A stretch of DNA of 64,000 nucleotides, taken from Streptomyces sp. Isolate_45. GTDB taxonomy: Bacteria > Actinomycetota > Actinomycetes > Streptomycetales > Streptomycetaceae. Location of the stretch: positions 1-64,000 of the forward strand of contig NZ_JANFAK020000004.1 of NCBI RefSeq assembly GCF_024721315.2. The letters are read 5' to 3'. The stretch's first letter is position 1, and every line of letters begins with the position of its first letter. Made by a program: the position numbers and the translations under genes. Under the pieces are notes generated by a model. It was not told the DNA's origin. It worked only from the letters and a program-made list of their open reading frames with translations, and searched no databases. Shown here in pieces: positions 36,601 to 44,148 of this stretch.

Positions 36601-36937
36601 TTGCCACCGAGCCCCAGCGCACAGCGTCAAGGAAGGCATCCAACTTCGCCGGGTCATCGAACCCGCTCACCGGAGACGGCAAGGCGTGTTGCTCACGGGC
36701 GGTAGCACCAGGCTCCAGCTCCCACAGGACGCGCAACTCCTCGTCACCGGAGTCGCCATCCACCGAAACCAGGGAAACCAGGTGCTGGGCCTCGGCAAAC
36801 AGTGGACTGCCCGGCTCCTCGACCGTGATCGAGGAGCGCTCCACGGCAGTGGCTACCCAATTCCGATTACGTACCGTAACCAGTTGGCCGACGGTTGGCA
36901 CCGCTTCGTCCGCCTCGTCGACCTCTTCGATACCCAC
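33665..36937 (-). CDS. drmD: DISARM DrmD, SNF2-type helicase
   Basis: A ~1,090-residue SNF2/SF2 helicase. Walker A is DDVGLGKTIEAGL (about 150). Walker B is DEVH in DLLVVDEVHTCAPSG. Motif VI is NGRVDRHGQ, preceded by DSASEGINLQ. drmD marks the class 1 DISARM type. It is the first gene of the coupled operon drmD-drmMI-drmA-drmB-drmC. The GTG at 36937, nine bases after GGGAG, is preferred over TTG at 36946. Confidence 0.92.
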   Translation of the reverse strand: MGIEEVDEADEAVPTVGQLVTVRNRNWVATAVERSSITVEEPGSPLFAEAQHLVSLVSVDGDSGDEELRVLWELEPGATAREQHALPSPVSGFDDPAKLDAFLDAVRWGSVATADKTLLQAPFRSGVKPEDYQLDPVVRALQMPRTNLLIADDVGLGKTIEAGLVMQELMLRHRARTMLIVCPASLTLQWRDEMRDKFGLGFKIVDAELLKELRRSRGLYANPWTHYPRLIVSIDWLKRERPMALLRSILPPAPQYPRAFDLLVVDEVHTCAPSGSGKYAVDSQRTDAIKTLAPHSEHRLFLSATPHNGYLESFTALLALLDGHRFARTLEPSEEAKAQVMVRRLKRDLPPNWDGSPRFPERDLDHPLEVVYDAPTRDAYAKLDLYAQSRRETISGQLTLQGTAPSRAADFVVTLLKRRFLSSPKAFANTVDTHLKTMLARGSRNEAEREYDRGAYTVAEKVLAKMIGQLDESAEDDAAFAETAQEALATVRRFAPPLTPAEQKLLEDLRDWGDRNSEKSDGKFTAFLGWLRAIVQRNGTDGMSGSWDGDRVIVFTEYRDTQRWLHERLISAGVPNEAIAQLYGGQDRDERERVKNVFQDDPDVDPVRILLATDSASEGINLQNHCHRVLHWEIPWNPNRLEQRNGRVDRHGQTAAKVEIVHFVPQGWDRKREEDTGFTEGTLEDAMAFLGVAVRKVEQIRTDLGSAGEVIASQVEQKMLGKRSSWQTTDREIQRLAGKAVLKIERNLAHDLQQAQEQLTRTRTELNLNPETIERVVRTALRLAHKKDLIETPSPKGVKARCFRLPELKEGWAQARNDGLRHPVSGKERPVTFDQDYAGRTDVVLLHLNHRLVDLCLRLLRAELWSEDEHGAHLTRVTARIVPGDLLRNPAVIAHGRVVLTGNRGVRLHEQIALAGGSIEHGKLVVEKNPETLEHWLAAASQDAPPPEFLDRLTALWGVLEPPLGKALQTESNKIARKQRKVLDKRCEEDVKAMQSVLTELERNIRDSLNSNPLWRQDSLLAPDPERDQLKKDRTELEARLAAVPEQLVSEAAALRHRYADPVARRFPVAVTFLVPASLTVAAPSHQEGH

Positions 36938-36981
36938 CCGTGTCAACTCCCGCTCCCGGATCGCCTGTCGTTCCGTGCATC

Positions 36982-37263
36982 GTGGCGCGAGCCCGAGTCT
37001 TGCCCGAGTTCTATGTCACCAGTTGCATCCCAGCCCGGCAGACGCCGCTGGTAGGACGCAGAGAGAGCCTACTGGCCCCCGTGGACCTCGAGTGGCTGTA
37101 CGGCGATTCGATGGGCGGCATCGATGAGAGCGGGGTCGGCTCCACCCTGGGGGTGGCGCCCATGCCGTTCGGTGCTTGGTTCACCCCGTTCAAGGAGGGC
37201 AGGTACGTGCACCCGCCAGCGGCAGACGAGCCGAGCGCCTCAGCGGGAGTTCCGCCGTTCTGA
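36982..37263 (+). CDS. Hypothetical 93-aa protein
   Basis: A GTG-started frame in the gap between drmD and vsr with strong third-position G/C bias and a protein-like composition (VDLEWLYGDSMGGIDESG, PMPFGAWFTPFKEGRYVHPP). It overlaps the end of vsr tail to tail. No ribosome site is convincing and no family is recognised. It could be chance coding in a promoter region. Confidence 0.4.
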   Translation: MARARVLPEFYVTSCIPARQTPLVGRRESLLAPVDLEWLYGDSMGGIDESGVGSTLGVAPMPFGAWFTPFKEGRYVHPPAADEPSASAGVPPF

Positions 37264-37788
37264 CCGGGGTGACGCCGCCGACCGTGGGGGTGCTGTTCCG
37301 GCCTGGAGCCAAGGGGCGAGGTTGTGGGCGTCCAGCCTCAGGGCGAGGGGATGGCCTCGGGTGGCAAGGGCTGCTATCACGCGTCGAACAGCACCGTCCA
37401 CGCTTTCGTGCTCCCAGATGCGGAGGGGCAGCCAGCCCAGGAGCGCGAGGTGCGCGTCGGTCTCCTCGTCCCGGCGAACGTTGGTGTCGAACTTCATGCG
37501 CCACCACTCGGAGTTGTGCTTCGGAGCGTGCTGATGTGTCGGGCAGGCGTGCCAGAAGCAGCCTTGGACGAACACCGCCGTCCGCCAGCGTGTGAAGGTG
37601 ACGTCAGCGCGCCGACGCGGCATTCCTGGGATCGGCAGGTCCACGCGGTAACGGAAGCCCAACGCGTGAAGGGCGCGGCGCAGCGCCAGCTCCGGCGCAG
37701 TGTCCCGGTTGCGTTGGGCGGTCATCACCTTCCGGACGTTGGCGTCCCGCGGCGCTGGCACGCCACTACGACTGCCTTTTGTTTCCAC
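37240..37788 (-). CDS. vsr: Vsr-type very-short-patch-repair endonuclease
   Basis: A ~182-residue endonuclease of the Vsr fold. Conserved segments are NRDTAPELALRRALHALGFRYR and the catalytic region ADVTFTRWRTAVFVQGCFWH with following Cys/His residues for zinc. Vsr repairs T:G mismatches from deamination of 5-methylcytosine, but no 5mC methyltransferase is encoded in this window. The start is uncertain; the conserved domain begins near 37725. Confidence 0.88.
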   Translation of the reverse strand: METKGSRSGVPAPRDANVRKVMTAQRNRDTAPELALRRALHALGFRYRVDLPIPGMPRRRADVTFTRWRTAVFVQGCFWHACPTHQHAPKHNSEWWRMKFDTNVRRDEETDAHLALLGWLPLRIWEHESVDGAVRRVIAALATRGHPLALRLDAHNLAPWLQAGTAPPRSAASPRSERRNSR

Positions 37789-37998
37789 CTCCGGACAACT
37801 GCTCAGCGTTCATTCGGTAACCCCGCAGGGTCGCGCTCTCGTGTCTGCTTGGGGTGGCGGCCGCCGCACCGCTGCCGTGGAGTGTCAATTCGAGCCAACA
37901 CGGCTGAATTTGGTCAAACGGTGGCCCGCTCACCCATGGTTCGACACTATGCGCTGGGAGTGATCGACCCGATACCCACGGAAGCGGAGGGGAACACG

Positions 37999-40053
37999 GT
38001 GATCGAAGTGCTGCCGGTGACCGGAGAGCAGTCGGAGATGTTCGGTGCGGCCATCGCCCTAGGCAACCGCTACACGAAGCGGCTCGGTCTGCTCACGCCA
38101 CCCGCGTACCGGAAGTACGCCGACGACGGTGGCTTGCTCGTTGCGTTGGACCACGGTGAGCTGGTCGGATACGCGCTCTTCGGACTGCCCAAGCGTAGCC
38201 AGCACGTTCGCCTCGTGCACCTGTGCGTGGCGGAGGAGCACCGGGGCAAGGGGATCGCGAGGCTCCTGATCGCAGAACTGCGGCGCAGTCAAAGTCACAG
38301 GCTCGGGATCAGGGCCAGGTGCCGCCGTGACTACGGGCTCAGCGCCACCTGGAGCGGCCTGGGCTTCGTGCCGAAGGGTGAGGGCCTCGGGCGGGGTAGT
38401 GACAAGGAGACCCTCGACACCTGGTGGCTCGACCACGGTCACGACGACCTGTTCACGGAAGCGCAGAGCGACGCCCTGCTGGTCGTGACGGTCGACCACA
38501 CGGTCTTCTCCGGGCTTCACGGCACGGGTGCCGAGAGTGCGGTCGAGGAAGCGAGGGCCCTTGAGGCCGGGTGGCTCGCAGACCTGGTCGAGCTCGCCTA
38601 TACGCCGCAGCTCCTCCTGCACGTTCAAGCGGTGGAGGACCGGGAGGAGCGGAACCACCAACGTGCCGGCCTGTCCAGGCTCCGCTCCCTGGCGCCCGAC
38701 ACCGCCGCGGTGGTCAGCCGCCAGCAGGAGTTGACCGCAGCGGTGGGCAAGGAGATGCCCGGCGTTGTGATCGATGTCGGCCTGAGTGCGCGGCTGCGCT
38801 ACTTGGCCGAGACGTCTTGTGCTGGCCTGCAGGTACTGGTGACCCGTGATTCCGACCTGGCGGCGCTGGCAGACATCGCCTGGGAGGTGGCGCGCGTCAG
38901 GGTGGTCTCTCCCGAGGCCGTGACGCTCCATGTGGACGAACTCCGCCAAGCCCAGATGTATCGCCCTGCCGATCTCATGGGAACGGCCTTCTCCGCCGCC
39001 GAGGTCGAGCCCGGAAGTGAAGAGGGGCTCGTCGCCTTCTTCGACGAGGCCGGTGGTGACGGTGGAGTCGGTTTGTCGGAGCGTCTGACCAGCCTTGCCC
39101 GTGACGGTGTCTTGTGGCGCAGGGAACTCATCCGGGACGGCGATGGGCGCCCTGTCGCGCTGTACGCCTGGGCGCTGGACGGCCGCACGCTGAACGTTCC
39201 TCTCCTGCGGACCGCATCGCACGCTCTGGAAGAGACGCTCGCCCGCCAGTTGCTCTTCATGCTGAAGAGGCTCGGGCGGGACCGGGGCGCCCAGGCCGTG
39301 CGCATCATCGACCCCGGCCCCTCAAGGGCGGCTGTGGTCGCAGCAGGCCCCGACGGCTTCGTCGAGGACGAGAAGGGCTTCACCGCGCTCCTGGTAGACG
39401 TGTGCGGGCCGACGGAGGCGGTCTCCGGGGCCGCCGGGCAGATCGCGGGGCGGACCGGCGCTGTGACGCCGGTCCTGGACGCCCGTGCGCCAGCGGAGAT
39501 CGCGAGCATCGCCGAGAGGGTGTGGTGGCCGGCGAAGCTGGTCGATTCTGCCCTGCCGACCTTCATCGCACCCGTCAAGCCGCGCTGGTCCACGGAGCTC
39601 TTCGACGTTCCGGCAATGCTCGTACCGCGCGATGACGTACTCGGAATCAGTCGCGAGCACGTGTACTACCGGTCGGCCGGCCGTCGGGGCGAGAGCGTCC
39701 CCGCTCGGATCCTTTGGTACGTCAGTGAGGGGTCCGCAGGGCAGCAGGGCAAGATGGTGATCGGCTGCTCGCGCCTCGACGAGGTGGTCATCGGCGACCC
39801 TGACGCCCTCTTCTCACGATTCGAACACCTGGGCGTATATGGTCGTGCCGAAGTGCGTGCGGCAGCCGATGCTACGGGCCGGGTCATGGCGCTGAGGTTC
39901 TCGGACACGGAGCTGTTTCCCGTACAGGTGACGCATTCGCGATTGACCGCGCTGGCGAACGGGCTGGGGCTACGGTTGTCGCTGATGTCGCTGTCGAAGA
40001 TCGACAACGCGCTGTTCCAGGCCGTGTACGAAGAGGGGCACCGAAAGACGTGA
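37999..40053 (+). CDS. GNAT-PIN fusion protein
   Basis: A 684-residue multidomain protein. Residues ~1-135 form a GNAT acetyltransferase (VHLCVAEEHRGKGIARLLIA). Residues ~155-310 look like a PIN-type nuclease (VVTVDHTVF ... VVIDVG ... VLVTRDSDLAAL, with acidic residues in the expected order). A ~370-residue C-terminal part includes a second GNAT-like stretch (LARQLLFMLKRLGRDRGAQA). The GTG at 37999 has GGAGGGG eight bases upstream. Its stop overlaps the next gene (GTGA). It is probably a toxin or defence effector with the ASCH protein as partner. The PIN call is by eye. Confidence 0.7.
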   Translation: MIEVLPVTGEQSEMFGAAIALGNRYTKRLGLLTPPAYRKYADDGGLLVALDHGELVGYALFGLPKRSQHVRLVHLCVAEEHRGKGIARLLIAELRRSQSHRLGIRARCRRDYGLSATWSGLGFVPKGEGLGRGSDKETLDTWWLDHGHDDLFTEAQSDALLVVTVDHTVFSGLHGTGAESAVEEARALEAGWLADLVELAYTPQLLLHVQAVEDREERNHQRAGLSRLRSLAPDTAAVVSRQQELTAAVGKEMPGVVIDVGLSARLRYLAETSCAGLQVLVTRDSDLAALADIAWEVARVRVVSPEAVTLHVDELRQAQMYRPADLMGTAFSAAEVEPGSEEGLVAFFDEAGGDGGVGLSERLTSLARDGVLWRRELIRDGDGRPVALYAWALDGRTLNVPLLRTASHALEETLARQLLFMLKRLGRDRGAQAVRIIDPGPSRAAVVAAGPDGFVEDEKGFTALLVDVCGPTEAVSGAAGQIAGRTGAVTPVLDARAPAEIASIAERVWWPAKLVDSALPTFIAPVKPRWSTELFDVPAMLVPRDDVLGISREHVYYRSAGRRGESVPARILWYVSEGSAGQQGKMVIGCSRLDEVVIGDPDALFSRFEHLGVYGRAEVRAAADATGRVMALRFSDTELFPVQVTHSRLTALANGLGLRLSLMSLSKIDNALFQAVYEEGHRKT

Positions 40054-40529
40054 GCGATCCGGAGCGCGCGATGCTGTTGTCCGTCCACCCGAGGTTCGCG
40101 ACGGCGATCCTGGCCGGCACCAAGACGGTGGAGGTACGCCGCCAACGCGTCGCCGCTACTCCTGGGACACCCGTACTCCTCTACGCGACCGCGCCGACGA
40201 TGGCCATCGTCGGCATGGCGAGGATCGCCTCGGTGCAGGTGGCCAGCCCTCGTGAGGTGTGGACCGCCAGTCGCACGAGCACTGGCATCAGCCGTCGGGA
40301 GTACGACGACTACATGAGCGGCGCGACCCGGGCCAGCGGCCTCTCCTTGGAGGAGCCGGTCGCCTTCGAGGAGCCGGTTCCTCTGGCGGCTCTCAGGGCC
40401 TCCGGCTCGTTCCATCCACCGCAGAGCTACCGGTATTTGACTGGCGAGGATCTGCGGAAACTGGCTGCGGCGACCCCTCTCAAGAGCGAAGCCCTACAAG
40501 GGGCCCTCAGTGAGTTGACGCCTGCGTAG
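40050..40529 (+). CDS. ASCH/PUA-like domain protein
   Basis: A 159-residue ASCH-domain protein. The signature GTKTVEVRRQR lies near residue 23-33, with VLLYATAPTMAIVGMARI following, as in the family. ASCH domains bind RNA or modified nucleotides. It is coupled by a GTGA overlap to the GNAT-PIN gene, so it is likely its partner or an antitoxin-like regulator. Confidence 0.78.
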   Translation: MSDPERAMLLSVHPRFATAILAGTKTVEVRRQRVAATPGTPVLLYATAPTMAIVGMARIASVQVASPREVWTASRTSTGISRREYDDYMSGATRASGLSLEEPVAFEEPVPLAALRASGSFHPPQSYRYLTGEDLRKLAAATPLKSEALQGALSELTPA

Positions 40530-40837
40530 GCTCCTGTACGCGCAGTGGGGACGTCACGCTGGTAGTGATCGGCCACCTGGTGCCGTAGCAGGACTTCCGG
40601 GTGGCCTCCGAGCCGCCGTCTCCCCGATGGCTGACTGCCGCGTCGGTCACCCAGGATGAGAGCGCCGGTGGGATACGGCAGCGGGCCCGTGGCAGTTCGC
40701 GTTCCAATGGCTCTACAGGTAAGACGCTTGGAGCGTGCGGGCCTTGTGCCCGGACTGCCCGATAGGCCGTCTCGGACACGGCCGAAGAGAGGTCCTCCGC
40801 CAAGCCGATCAAAGCCTCCGCGTGGACGGGGTTGCCG
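40530..40837. other. 308-base convergent gap, no gene recognised
   Basis: It lies between the ASCH gene and the convergent serine hydrolase. One minus-strand frame spans it, but it lacks a start signal or a recognisable domain. Confidence 0.45.
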
Positions 40838-41896
40838 TCAGGCCTGGAGCCTCGGAACAACCACCGTGAATGCGGCGAGACGGAAAGCGTTGCGGATTTC
40901 CGTCAAGGGCTCCCGATCGCGGTTGAAGCGGATTTTGTTCGTGAGGAGGACGGCCCACCGGTCTTGGGCCGGGCTGATCCACATGCCCGTGCCGGTGAAG
41001 CCGTAGTGGACCCAGACGTCCGCGGCGGGGTCGGTGCCGGGGGCGGGGTGCCAGAAGAGCCCACGGGCGGGGGTGAGGGCACCGGTCTGGAGGTGGAGGG
41101 AGTCCTTGACCCAGGTCGGGCCGAACGCGGCCCGGGTGGGGGCGAGCATGTGGCGGAGGAAGATTGCGAGGTCGTCGAGGACGGAGAAGGTGCCGGCGAT
41201 GCCGCAGACGCCGCCAAGGAGGCGGGCGGAGAAGTCGTGGGCGGTGCCCTTGAGGTGGGTGCCGGTGGTGTCGTCGTACTCGGTGGGGGCGCAGCAGGTC
41301 GTTTCGGTGGTGGGGAGGGGGCCGAAGTGGGTGCGCGTCATTCCCAGGGGGTGCCAGACGCGGTCGATGGCTAGCTGGTCCAGGGGCTGGCCCGAGAGGT
41401 GTTCGGCGAGGTAGCCGAGGATCAGGGCGGCCCGGTCGGTGTACTCGACGGCCTCGCCCGGTGGGCGGTGGAGGGCTTCGTGGAGGACGCCGTCGCGGAT
41501 GTCCTGGGGGTCGGTGCCGTAGAGGTTCTTCAGGTTGGCGCGCAGGGGCAGGCCCGCAGTGTGGGTCAGGAGGTGGTGGGCCGTGGCCCGGGTCAGGGGG
41601 TGGCCGGCTACCTCGTCCCAGAAGGTGCCCAGCGGGGCGTGGAGGTCGAGCTTGCCCTCTTCGACGAGCGTGCCGATCGTGGACCAGACGGCGAGGATCT
41701 TGGTGAGGCTGGCCACGTCGAAGACGGTGTCCAGCCGCATGGGCTCGTCGGGCCGGTCGGGGTCGAGGAGGCCGACGGCTCCGCTCGCGCGGACGCCGTC
41801 GGCGTCCCCGACCGCCCACACCGCGCCGGGGTAGACCTCCTCGCGCATGCCGGTCTGGAGGAGGTCTTCGATACGGGCGGTGGAGGGCGTGGTCAT
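40838..41896 (-). CDS. Beta-lactamase-fold serine hydrolase (class C/EstB type)
   Basis: A 352-residue protein with the SxxK catalytic motif (DVASLTK, about 60-66) and a YxD/N-type motif (EAVEYTDRAALILGYLAEHL). HYGFTGTGMW near 310 corresponds to the third motif region. No signal peptide is seen, so it acts in the cytoplasm. It lies 88 bases after the GT4 gene and may be part of the same operon. Esterase, transesterase or peptidase are possible roles. Confidence 0.85.
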   Translation of the reverse strand: MTTPSTARIEDLLQTGMREEVYPGAVWAVGDADGVRASGAVGLLDPDRPDEPMRLDTVFDVASLTKILAVWSTIGTLVEEGKLDLHAPLGTFWDEVAGHPLTRATAHHLLTHTAGLPLRANLKNLYGTDPQDIRDGVLHEALHRPPGEAVEYTDRAALILGYLAEHLSGQPLDQLAIDRVWHPLGMTRTHFGPLPTTETTCCAPTEYDDTTGTHLKGTAHDFSARLLGGVCGIAGTFSVLDDLAIFLRHMLAPTRAAFGPTWVKDSLHLQTGALTPARGLFWHPAPGTDPAADVWVHYGFTGTGMWISPAQDRWAVLLTNKIRFNRDREPLTEIRNAFRLAAFTVVVPRLQA

Positions 41897-41984
41897 GGTC
41901 TCCCGATCGTCGTACGGCCGCGGGTGGTCCGCTGGCCAGCCTAGTGACGTGTTCGGGGTCGGCCCGACTGCGCCACGGGTGGTG

Positions 41985-43082
41985 TCAGGTGAGCCGTCGG
42001 CCCAGGTCGGTGATGGCCGAGGCGGTGGCGCTGAGGGGGAAACGGGCGGCGTTGGTGCGGCCGGCTGCGCGGAGCAGTTCGAGCAGGCCCGGTGTGGTGC
42101 GGAGGCGGTTGAGGTCGTGGGCCGCGGTGGCCGGGGTGGCGAAGTCGGTGGCCATGCCGGTGCCGGCGAGGGCCTCGGTGAGGCCGGGGACCGGTTGGTA
42201 GAGGACGGGGAGGCCGCAGGCCTGGGCTTCGAGGGCGACGAGGCCCATGGCCTCCAGGGTGGTGGAGGGCACGGCCAGGACGTCGTGGTCGGCGAAGACC
42301 TTCCACAGCTGCTGCCGGCGGAACCAGCCGAGGTAGCGGACGTGGACGCCGTGCTGGCGGATGACCGGTACGAGGTCCTGGAACTGGGACCGGGGTGCGG
42401 CGACGCTCAGTTCGATGGAAGGTGTGGCCGCGACGGCTTGGAGGAGGGGCTCGAGGCCCTTCTCGGAGCTCACGCGGCCTGCGAAGAGGACGCGCAGGTG
42501 GCTGGTGCGGCGTCGTGCGGGTCGGGGCGGGGGAGCGCTCAGGAGCTGGTCGGGGACGCCCCACGGGATCTTCTCGATCTTGCGCCTGTCGGCCTTGGGG
42601 GCGAGCTTGAGCAGGCGGTCGGTCATCGCGTGGGTGGGGACGACGATCGCGTCGGCCGCGTTCGCGGCCTCGCGCAGGACGCGGAGCTGGGTGCTGTGGT
42701 TCTCGGCGTACAGGAGGTCGGTGCCGTGGACGAACGCGATGCGGGGGTGGCGGGGGAAGGCGCGCAGGAGGGCCGGGGTGGCGCCGAAGGCCAGGTGGTG
42801 GAGGTGCAGCACGCTGATCTGTTGCGGGTCGACGGCGGCCGTGAGGGCGTGACGGAGGCCGGTGACGTACCGGTTGAAGCGGTCGCCGCCGATGGACTTC
42901 CCGGTGGCGTGGAGGAGGTCGAGGCCGGCGGGCGTCCGGGGGCGGGGGCCGTCGGGGGCGAGCATGAAGGCGCGGGCGGGGACGGCGGGCCGCTCGCCGG
43001 TGTAGAGGTCGAGGAAGAGCTCGACGCTCCCGCCGGGGCTCGGGTACGGCAGGTCGAGGGCGGTGGCGACGAGGCGGTTCAC
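41985..43082 (-). CDS. GT4 glycosyltransferase
   Basis: A 365-residue GT-B enzyme with LRVLFAGRVSSEKGLEPLLQ and the GT4 donor motif VPSTTLEAMGLVALEAQACG. The GTG start at 43082 overlaps the stop of the second dCTP-deaminase-like gene. The acceptor is unknown; position in a nucleotide-processing operon suggests a glycosylated nucleoside or related metabolite. Confidence 0.85.
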   Translation of the reverse strand: MNRLVATALDLPYPSPGGSVELFLDLYTGERPAVPARAFMLAPDGPRPRTPAGLDLLHATGKSIGGDRFNRYVTGLRHALTAAVDPQQISVLHLHHLAFGATPALLRAFPRHPRIAFVHGTDLLYAENHSTQLRVLREAANAADAIVVPTHAMTDRLLKLAPKADRRKIEKIPWGVPDQLLSAPPPRPARRRTSHLRVLFAGRVSSEKGLEPLLQAVAATPSIELSVAAPRSQFQDLVPVIRQHGVHVRYLGWFRRQQLWKVFADHDVLAVPSTTLEAMGLVALEAQACGLPVLYQPVPGLTEALAGTGMATDFATPATAAHDLNRLRTTPGLLELLRAAGRTNAARFPLSATASAITDLGRRLT

Positions 43083-43615
43083 CGGAGTCCTCCGGGGTTC
43101 TCCTCGTAGAGGCGGGAGGTTTCGATGCCGTCGCTGGTGCGGTATTTGAGACCGTGCTGCTGGTAGCTGGCCGGCGTGCCGTGGGTGCGGAGGAAGACGA
43201 GCTTCCCGAAGGTCATGCCGGGTCGGACGCGCACGGGGCGGGTGGCCCTGATCTCCAGGGTCCAGCGGATGGCGTGGCCCTGGTGGCCGAGGGGCGCGGA
43301 GACGTGGACCCAGATGCCGAGGCAGCCGGTGGTCCGGTCGCCGTTGAGGAGCTGGGCGTAGGTCTCGGATCCGGTCCGCTCCAGGGTGTGGCCGAGGTAG
43401 AGGTTGCCGGGTTCGAGGACGTAGCCGTCGTCGGGGAGGGCGAGTTCGCGGAAGGCGGTGGGGGCGGCGGCGTCCAAGTCGCCCTGGCAGACGCGGAGGA
43501 TGCTGCCGAGGCGCCAGTCGTAGGCGTTGGGGGAGAGGCGGTCGGGTTCGTACGGGTCGATCGTGATGTGGCCCGCGTCGCGGGCGGCGGCGATGGCTGG
43601 TCCCGTCAGGATCAC
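43079..43615 (-). CDS. dCTP-deaminase-like protein 2 (retains Glu, altered SSxxR)
   Basis: A 178-residue protein of the Dcd/dUTPase fold (LTGPAIAAARDAGHITIDPY, PNAYDWRLGSI, LYLGHT). The segment WTLEIRATRPVRVRPGM retains the catalytic Glu position (TLE). The usual RSSxxRLG phosphate loop reads DRTTGCLG. The GTG at 43615 overlaps the previous gene's stop (GTGA). See the finding on complementary residues. Confidence 0.82.
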   Translation of the reverse strand: MILTGPAIAAARDAGHITIDPYEPDRLSPNAYDWRLGSILRVCQGDLDAAAPTAFRELALPDDGYVLEPGNLYLGHTLERTGSETYAQLLNGDRTTGCLGIWVHVSAPLGHQGHAIRWTLEIRATRPVRVRPGMTFGKLVFLRTHGTPASYQQHGLKYRTSDGIETSRLYEENPGGLR

Positions 43616-44148
43616 GGCGTCACCGCCGAGGGCGCGAGGTCGCGCCAGTAGGCGGAGGGCTGCGGCCCGGCGGACGCCTGGTACTTGCCGGAGTACAGGT
43701 CGATGGCGCCCTCCGAGACGAAGAACATGATCTGCCCGATCTTCATCCCGGCGTAGACGCGGACGGGGCGGGTCGGGGTGAGCATCAGAGTCCACTGACC
43801 ATGGAAGCCGATGTCGCCGATGGGCGCGGTGATCTCGACGAAGAGTCCGAGCCGGCCGACGGAGGAGCGGCCGAAGAGCAGCGGGACGAAGCGGTCCGAG
43901 CCCACTTCCTCCATGGTGTGTCCGAGGTACAGCTCGCCCGGCTGCAGGGTGTGGCCGTCGTCGCCAACCTGGACGCGGTGGGTGGGGTTGGGGCGGTGGG
44001 AGTCGAGGACGTCGTCCGTGTAGGTCAGCAGGGTGGGCCCGAGGCGGACGTTGTAGCTGTTCGGGTTGACCTGGGAGGAGGAGAAGGGGTCGATGCGCAG
44101 CCGCCCGTCGCGCGAGGCGGAGATGATCTCCGGACCGGTCAGGATCAC
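43612..44148 (-). CDS. dCTP-deaminase-like protein 1 (retains RSSxxRLG, lacks Glu)
   Basis: A 178-residue Dcd-family protein (LTGPEIISASRDGRLRIDPF, QVNPNSYNVRLGP, LYLGHTMEE). The nucleotide-phosphate loop GRSSVGRLG is intact. The catalytic Glu of the TLEL segment is Met here (WTLMLTPTRPVRVYAGMKIG). GTG start overlapping the phosphatase stop. It may be inactive alone but active with protein 2. Confidence 0.85.
   Translation of the reverse strand: MILTGPEIISASRDGRLRIDPFSSSQVNPNSYNVRLGPTLLTYTDDVLDSHRPNPTHRVQVGDDGHTLQPGELYLGHTMEEVGSDRFVPLLFGRSSVGRLGLFVEITAPIGDIGFHGQWTLMLTPTRPVRVYAGMKIGQIMFFVSEGAIDLYSGKYQASAGPQPSAYWRDLAPSAVTP

Noticed and set aside
33659-37054. A ~1,100-codon open frame on the plus strand opposite drmD
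   Set aside because: No recognisable domain; it is the shadow of the SNF2 helicase gene.
36895-37054. Longer N-terminus for the 93-aa hypothetical protein
   Set aside because: It would run deep into drmD antisense and is Pro/Arg-rich.
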